Origin: Malachius bipustulatus
Taxonomy: Eukaryota > Arthropoda > Insecta > Coleoptera > Melyridae
Assembly (NCBI GenBank): GCA_910589415.1
Contig: OU342636.1
Span: forward strand, 3,330,437 to 3,394,436
Length of the DNA stretch: 64,000 bases
Direction: 5' to 3'
Both the position numbers and the translations under genes were made by a program. Positions 58,400 through 64,000 of the stretch are shown here, piece by piece. Below the pieces are notes generated by a model. The model had not been told where the DNA came from. It worked only from the letters and a program-made list of their open reading frames with translations, and did no database searches. How positions within the stretch are numbered: the stretch's first letter is position 1; each line of letters begins with the position of its first letter.

Positions 58400-58849
58400 A
58401 TTTAATATTTAGAATGTAGATTTGTATATAGAAATAGGAAATAGGTTAGATTTAGATTCATGAGTTGATTAGTTAGTTAATTAGTTAGTTAGTTAATTAG
58501 TAGTTTAATAGAAAATTATCATTCAATTAATTCTAAATAAATTCAAAATTAATTTCATGTAAATTTTGGGGAATTGTTATGGAAAATCGGGTTCAGATAA
58601 AAATAATAGACATTTTGAGTTTTGGATCTAATTTGATTATTACAACAATTAAATTTATGACTTGTAATAGATAAAAAAAATGAAAAATGTCAAAAATAAA
58701 TTTTGGATGGTTTTAAAAAAATCAAAAGTGAAAAAGAAAAAAGTGAAGAGGGGAATGTTGATAGCAACCAAGAATAATAAAAAAATTAATAGAAAAAAAA
58801 GAACGTGATTGAGAAATAATGTTAAAAAATGTAATATAATGATTTAGAA

Positions 58850-59260
58850 GAATTAAAGAGAAGCAGAGGGACTAGAGAAAGGTAAAATTAAGAAAAGAAT
58901 AAATTATAAAAGAAGAGAGTTTTTTCAAAAGGAAATAGAGCAGAATTTGAAAGCAGAAAGAAGGTAAAGTAACAGAAAGCAAAGATTTATTATTAAATGG
59001 AAGAGAAGCAGAGGGACTAGAGAAAGAAAATAGAGCAGAATTTGGAAACAGAAAGAAGATAAGTAACGCAAAGCAAAGATTGATTAGTAAATGGAAGAGA
59101 AGCAGTAAGAAAAAGAGAAAGACTACGAGAACAAGATAGAAGCTTTATTTGGAAAGGACAAGGGATAATGAGAGACGGTGTCGGAGAAGCAGTTTGAGAA
59201 TTTTTGAAAAGTGCGGTAAAAGAAAGAGTTAAAAAAGAAGAGAAGCAGAGGACTAGAGAA
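58850..59260 (+). repeat. purine-rich imperfect tandem repeats
   Basis: The string AGAAGCAGAGGGACTAGAGA occurs at about 58859 and 59000, with shorter variants near 59098 and 59232. A companion string GCAGAATTTGAAAGCAGAAAG also repeats. Unit length is roughly 105-140 bp and irregular. No coding capacity. Confidence 0.7.
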
Positions 59261-59632
59261 AGGTTTATAAAGAAGAAGGAAATTGTAAGATTTGGAATTG
59301 TATTTAATTAAAATTTTTAGAGTATAAGAAATTTTCAAATTCAGAGAGCTCGAGGTAGGTTAGATTTTCCTTTATTTAACATTTTGTAAGTTACAAGTTA
59401 TAAATAATAATAATAATAATAATAATAATTTCAAATTAATTTTTTTTATATTTTATTTTGATTCAAACTTAGAAAATATATTGAAAAATTTATCTGAACC
59501 CACCTGAGAAAGAGAGTGTCCTCAGAGAATAACTTTATTAAAAAAATTGTTGTTTATGGTATTAAAATTTTTTTTAAATAAAATTCATAATAATAAATAA
59601 GATAAGGGGGGAAAGTAATACCATAACAGTAT

Positions 59633-60006
59633 ATAGGGTGATGAAAAATCGCCTATTCTGTATTTTTTCTGTTTACCATTGTTAACTTCGTTATTATTAG
59701 AACTATGAAGTCGGTTCAATTAGCAAACATGAAGAATTTTTGTCGCCTGTTACAGTGATGAAAACAGAAGAACAATTGAAAGTTCACGTCATGAGATATT
59801 CCCAAAAAACGCAATTTTGGATATAAAAATAGGAATATCTCATAACGTAAACTTTCAATTGTTTTTTTGTTTTCACCACTGTAATAATAAGCGACAAAAC
59901 TTCTTCATGTTTGCTAGTTGAACCGACTTCATAGCTCCAATAATAACGAAGTTACCAATGGTGAACAGAAAAAATAGAGAATAGGCGATTTTTCATCACC
60001 CTGTAT
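59633..60006. repeat. central palindrome with AGGGTGATGAAAAATCGCC ends
   Basis: The left arm AGGGTGATGAAAAATCGCC at 59636 and its complement ending near 60000 enclose mirrored sequences about 150 bp long. It may be a separate MITE inserted at TA in the middle of the foldback, or simply the loop-proximal part of the foldback arms. Confidence 0.65.
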
Positions 60007-60734
60007 ACATATTCACTTCACGCTCGTGGAGACTTTTGATCGCCATAAACATACTTAAATTTCAGCAATTGTAACCGTGGGATGATTCCCATTTGATCCG
60101 TGGAAAACTCTAAAAATTCATAAAATCAACTTTGCTGGCAGATATCTACAGTTGGATGAAAAATATACAGCTGCATGCGATTACTGTAACACCTTAAGAA
60201 TATAATTCTCTTTTCCACTATGTAAAAATAAATATACCATTCTATTTAATTTTTTTTTTAAGAAAAATCGACATATTTCCATACATGTCAAATAACGCTC
60301 TCTAGCGGTTGCGGTGGTAAAAAAATGAAAAATTCGAAAAATGTAGTCGACAGAGGAAGGAAAACACTTTGTAACGAGACTAGTCTTGTTAAATTCCGTT
60401 GAGGTTAACCGGAATAATCGACCTTTGAATAAACAAAATTTGGACGTACTCCCACCACTTTATTTTTAGGTTATGACAAAAAGTTTCGAATAAAAAAAAT
60501 CTTAATTATTTGAGGATTAGAGTACATGTGTTTTGAATACACCCTTAATTGAAAAAATAGGGAGAAACTACCCATTTTCCATTCTACCATGACTACTACG
60601 CCCCCTAGCGGTAGTTTAAGAAGCTCAAAAATATTTTGCAGAAATTTTTTGGGGTCACTTTCCCCCTAAAAAATTTTACCCTAAAGCTGTGTTCTTGAGA
60701 TATGGTTGGCGTCCATTGTTAGTTGCCCACCCGG

Positions 60735-61594
60735 TGCATAAAAATATTATTCATTTATCTCTATTATGTAATTATATTACCATTATCATGTAAAGTGGTA
60801 ATAATTATGGTTTATTGATTATACAGGGTATCAGAAATTAGTAGGTCAAGTACTTCGCCACTGATTATTTGGCGAAAAATAGTGGGACTTTTCTCGTGTC
60901 ATTTTTCTTTTAGGCGTCAGTTATGACAGTTACGTTATCCCCATATTATTTACTACTATAATAATAAGTACATACGTACCCTAAATTAATATGCTTTGAT
61001 AATATTGATTTAATGATAATGTTTTATTTATCTACGAGTGATTCATAAAATGCACTTTTTCAGTCGTTTCTTAGTTCATATAATGTATGATTATCATGAA
61101 GAGTGCATAAAGTAAAAACGGGTGAAACAAAATGGGGCAGCGGTTCATTATCGAAGGTGACTGGTCGTTTTGGTTTTCTCTCTGATTTTTCCTGGTTATT
61201 AGTGGTTACATATCATTGTCTACATCACCATAGGTCTTGTTACAGAGCTGAGAAAGTGATCTATGTTTCGAGCAAATTATTCTACATCGATTGTGTAACT
61301 ATAACTTGCTTTCGTAAGTTAAATTAATCATAAACTTTGAAACTAATAATAATAATAATTCCTGTGCGTTATCTTTCTCGTAGACAGTAAAAAACTCAAC
61401 ACATAAGTGGACAATTGATTGAAATAAAACACAATTATTGAATTAAATATTCAAAAATATTGCTGGACCCTTTAACCACATTATTTCTTGTTAAATCAAA
61501 GTGGAGGCGCTGTTGTCAGCTTGGTCGGGATTTCTTTGCTGACAAACACTTTGCATCACTAGTTCTGTTGTGTTAATTTTGTTACAACCAGATA
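60735..61594. other. no recognised gene
   Basis: Carries one MITE-like terminus (ACAGGGTATCAGAAATTAG near 60824) and an AAT microsatellite near 61345. The 74-codon frame at 61103 has a tryptophan- and leucine-rich stretch but no identifiable family. Confidence 0.4.
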
Positions 61595-63006
61595 ATGGGT
61601 GATAAATGTGGCATGTGTAAGGCCAAATTGGCAGGATTGGAAGTACCATAAAATGTAGTAACTGTAAATACTCGTATCATGCTAAATGTGCTTCCCTTAA
61701 AATGTCGAACATTCAGTATATGTCCGAATCTAAAGTGGAGTGGACCTGTAACTTATGCACCTCAGAAAGGAGAAGTACAAGCGTAAGCGACGTTGGACCT
61801 GACAATGCCAGCAAGGAGCCTCGAGCCTCTTTCAAGTCAGGCCTCGATGAAGGAACCAATTGCCGGCGGTACATCCGAGTTTGAAGCTATAATGCTGAAA
61901 CTGTCCGAAATAACGGCAACTCAAAATCGAATTTTAGCAGGATTGAATAGTTGTAATCAAAAATTGGATCCACATGCTAAGCTTATTCAAGGAAATACAA
62001 ACAAGATCTCAGAATGCAGGAGTAGCTTGGTAGATGTATCTGTACAACAGAAAAAACTGAGCACAGAGATATCACAGCTGGGGAGTAGGGTCGCCGTTGT
62101 TGAATCCAGGGAATCGGCGGCGCAGGCGAGTCCTTGTTCTGTATCAGAAGAGACGTCTGCGGAACTGATAGATAGACTAATGAGATCGAAAAACTTGATG
62201 ATTGGTGGTATGGAGACAAATTCCAACGTATCTCAAATAATACGGGGTATACTAGATGTAGCTGGTTGTCGAGTTCCGATGTCCACTGTTTTGGCAGTCA
62301 AGCGTCTTCCCGATGGAAATAATTGAGGTCAAGGCTTAGTGCGGGTGACGTTAGATAATCCCGAAACTGTTATATTGATACTTAGCAACAAGAGAAAGCT
62401 GTTGGAGTCCTACAGGAAACTGGTTTTGTTTGCCGATAAGACCCGCAGCACGGTGTAAGATAACTAAGGTGTTGGAACAAGACTCCCCAGTGCGACCCGA
62501 TATCGTCACGTTACATCTGTTTCACCCATTTGTTTTGTTGCTCTCGCTCGCAATGGTTAGTTCTGCCGTACTCTTCACTCGGACAAGCGCACAAGCGCTA
62601 GCATAAATGATTCACGCATATTCGCTGATAAACGCGTGCTCTTATGTTCTAATTTTATTAATATTTAAATGTTGAAATGTCACTCGATGAAATACCCGTT
62701 ATAGTTTCATCGCATTAACTTCTACAATTAGGCACATCACAGTTTCTACCCATTTTTGCTTATCGCTTCTTCAGAAAAAAATAAAATTGAGTAGTATGAC
62801 ACCCTGATAATGGCAATTTGCATGTGTAAGAGCAAGAAGTCAGAGCCCAGCTGGCAAGACTCTCTCATACACTGAGGTTCAGGTTTTCGTCTCGCGCTTT
62901 ACTGTTGAAATACGTGCTTCGTTCACTCACCTATATATCTTACACCGTGACCCGCAGTCAACGTGAGCATCTCTTTCAACTTCGCAAGGAATTGGCAAGA
63001 ATTTAG
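61595..63006 (+). pseudogene. LINE ORF1 relic: PHD finger, coiled coil, RRM-like end
   Basis: The start MGDKCGMCKAKLAG at 61595 supplies the first Cys pair of a PHD-type finger. After a frameshift near 61646 come CSNCKYSYHAKC and WTCNLC, completing a Cys4-His-Cys3 pattern. A second shift near 61800 leads into the frame 61793-62326. That frame holds a coiled coil (about residues 25-100) and RSKNLMIGGMETNS, the start of the RNA-binding domain of LINE ORF1 proteins. A stop at 62326 is followed by more of the domain (VTLDNPETVILIL), then a 501-bp insertion, then QREHLFQLRKELARI and a stop at 63006. A nucleic-acid-binding chaperone in the intact element; dead here. Confidence 0.8.
62449..62949. 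mobile_element. 501-bp non-autonomous DNA element, 8-bp TSD
   Basis: The ends CACGGTGTAAGATA and the complement (ATCTTACACCGTG) are inverted. ACCCGCAG flanks it at 62441-62448 and 62950-62957. Leaving out the element and one copy restores the LINE reading across the site. An 8-bp duplication suggests hAT or P-type; CACGGTGTAAGA is not a termini string I can place in either. The interior is unique in the window. Confidence 0.88.
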
Positions 63007-63051
63007 CCTACTTACCACGCTAACCCGAATACAGTCGGAAGTATCAACCAT

Positions 63052-64000
63052 CATGTCCATATTCTATAAAAGTGAAGATGAAGACACGTCCGTAAGGGTC
63101 GAAATTTATGATCCAGCGACAAGGCAGATAGAAAGTTCCATGACGAAGGTGCAGAAAGAGGTCAATGCCATCTACTCCAACATGACTTCAATAACCAGAG
63201 GCATAGAAAGCCTACAGAGCTCTTCAAAAAATACAGACAAAAATACAATATTCACCTGTCATACCGGAACTCAAACCGCTGACTTGGACATTTCTCTACA
63301 CCATTCACCTTCAGTTCAATCTAATATTGAAACAGACACTCATCAGACAATCCTCAATAAAATGACGAAGAAAGTAGATGATTATTCGAATTCCAAAAGA
63401 CGATATCAGTACATCCATATTGGAAATGTGCCGATTTCATTCAGTAAGCAGGCCATCATCAAATATATAAAATTTAAGTTAAATGAGTCAGAATTTATAA
63501 GAATCGAATCTCTTTCATCATCATTCGAAAACCAAAGATTCAAAAACTATAAAATAGGCATCTGCAACAATAAAGCTGACATACTATTGGACCCGAAGTT
63601 TTGGCCACACAACATCTACGCTCGCAGGTTTTTTTCTAATTCTGCTGGAAATAAAAACCTAAATTTCAATCTGCCTACGCAAACTTCGTCTTCCTACATT
63701 CCGCATTCCTCAGCACTATCACCTAAGAGGGATCAAATGTTGTGCGATTCTGGTAGTACCGGAAATCCTACGCAGTCTCCTCAAAAATCAAAAAACAGCT
63801 ATGGAAATTTCGTCGCTGAGCAGTCTTCCAACACAGCAGAACAATATGAGCAGAACTTGAAGAGTAATCTGAAGTCCGCTGAACCGACCTCCGCTGTAAA
63901 GTTAACGCCTGATCAACCGACTACTGAGCAAGAAATCCAGAAACCCTCACCCGGATCTGGAAAGTCCCTGGCTAAACAGTCTATGGATGAGCCAGAGCAA
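63052..64000 (+). CDS. LINE ORF1-like protein, runs off the window
   Basis: The open frame starts MSIFYKSEDEDTSVRVEIY and stays open to the last base (316 codons). Its upstream extension without ATG reaches about 62980. Residues 15-60 look like a coiled coil. Residues about 118-190 contain YQYIHIGNVPISFSKQAII, then FKNYKIGI and PKFWPHNIYARRFF. This FK...V/I...WP...R.F pattern is common at the end of ORF1 proteins of CR1/Jockey-type LINEs. From about residue 190 the sequence is Ser/Pro/Gln/Lys-rich and disordered. It lies one frame over from the preceding ORF1 relic, so it may be another element or a shifted continuation. Confidence 0.6.

Larger units (their letters stand above)
56791..59628 (+). 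mobile_element. small LTR retroelement, TSD GTAT
   Basis: The 5' LTR is 56791-56903 (TGTTATGGTATTA to AATACCATAACA, 113 bp). The 3' LTR is 59551-59628, about 78 bp, with an internal deletion. The direct repeat GTAT flanks it at 56787-56790 and 59629-59632. A primer-binding site follows the 5' LTR. The interior encodes a coiled-coil protein but no protease, RT or integrase, so it must rely on another element's enzymes. Confidence 0.85.
56049..60734. mobile_element. foldback element split by an LTR retroelement
   Basis: The left arm (56049-56786) beginning CCGGGTGGGCGGGTGGCCAA is complemented by the right arm (60010-60734). With the LTR element left out, the arms continue into the palindrome at 59633-60006, so the original element was about 1.84 kb of almost complete inverted symmetry. 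The left flank is TA, the right flank TG (probably mutated). No transposase. Both arms share internal strings such as CGCTAGAGGGCGTTATTTGA. Confidence 0.8.

Overview
The window is eukaryotic, AT-rich and packed with transposable elements. The element mix (Tc1/mariner transposases with DD41D spacing, RNase H-bearing LINEs, Penelope-like elements with GIY-YIG, PIF/Harbinger- and Foldback-like elements, short runs of TAGG/TACC) points to an arthropod, most likely an insect. I cannot name the species. I found no convincing single-copy host gene, rRNA, functional tRNA or CRISPR array. Almost every long open frame is either a transposon fragment or a shadow of one.

Layout. 0.7-2.6 kb is a decayed minus-strand LINE cut by a dispersed AT-tailed repeat (copy A, 2.6-4.3 kb), followed by a 1.19-kb palindromic MITE. 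5.5-8.2 kb is a tail-to-tail pair of Penelope-like termini, split by a 1.83-kb solo LTR with a clean 4-bp target duplication. 8.3-10.4 kb is a second Penelope-like element with RT and GIY-YIG. 11.15-11.64 kb is a probable solo LTR. 14.65-16.79 kb is a second solo LTR with a 754-bp TIR element nested in it. 17.2-26.0 kb is one 5'-truncated LINE bounded by a 14-bp target duplication. Its RNase H domain is split by a 7.15-kb insertion (copy B of the AT-tailed family), which itself carries many MITEs. 28.3-29.75 kb is a Foldback-like element with 144-bp tandem repeats and a 9-bp target duplication. 29.8-35 kb holds palindromic elements and a mariner relic.

36.4-42.7 kb is a nearly complete minus-strand I-like LINE (ORF1 with CCHC; ORF2 with EN, RT and RNase H), with a MITE sitting precisely in ORF1. 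44.6-50.0 kb is a mariner-like element containing another MITE and a second mariner-like element, whose otherwise open DD41D transposase is interrupted by a third MITE. 50.1-51.8 kb is AT-tailed copy C with a Penelope fragment in its microsatellite. 52.9-54.1 kb is a PIF/Harbinger-like element. 56.0-60.7 kb is a foldback split by a small LTR retroelement encoding only a coiled-coil Gag-like protein. 61.6-63.0 kb is a LINE ORF1 relic (PHD finger plus coiled coil) interrupted by a 501-bp element with an 8-bp target duplication. 63.05 kb to the end is an open ORF1-like frame that runs off the window.

The genes do not form a pathway. What the window offers is a stratigraphy of nested insertions, several of which can be read to the base because removing the insert restores the reading frame or leaves a target duplication. 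The least explained items are the AT-tailed repeat family, the hammerhead-like motifs in the Penelope termini and the asymmetric Foldback-like element.
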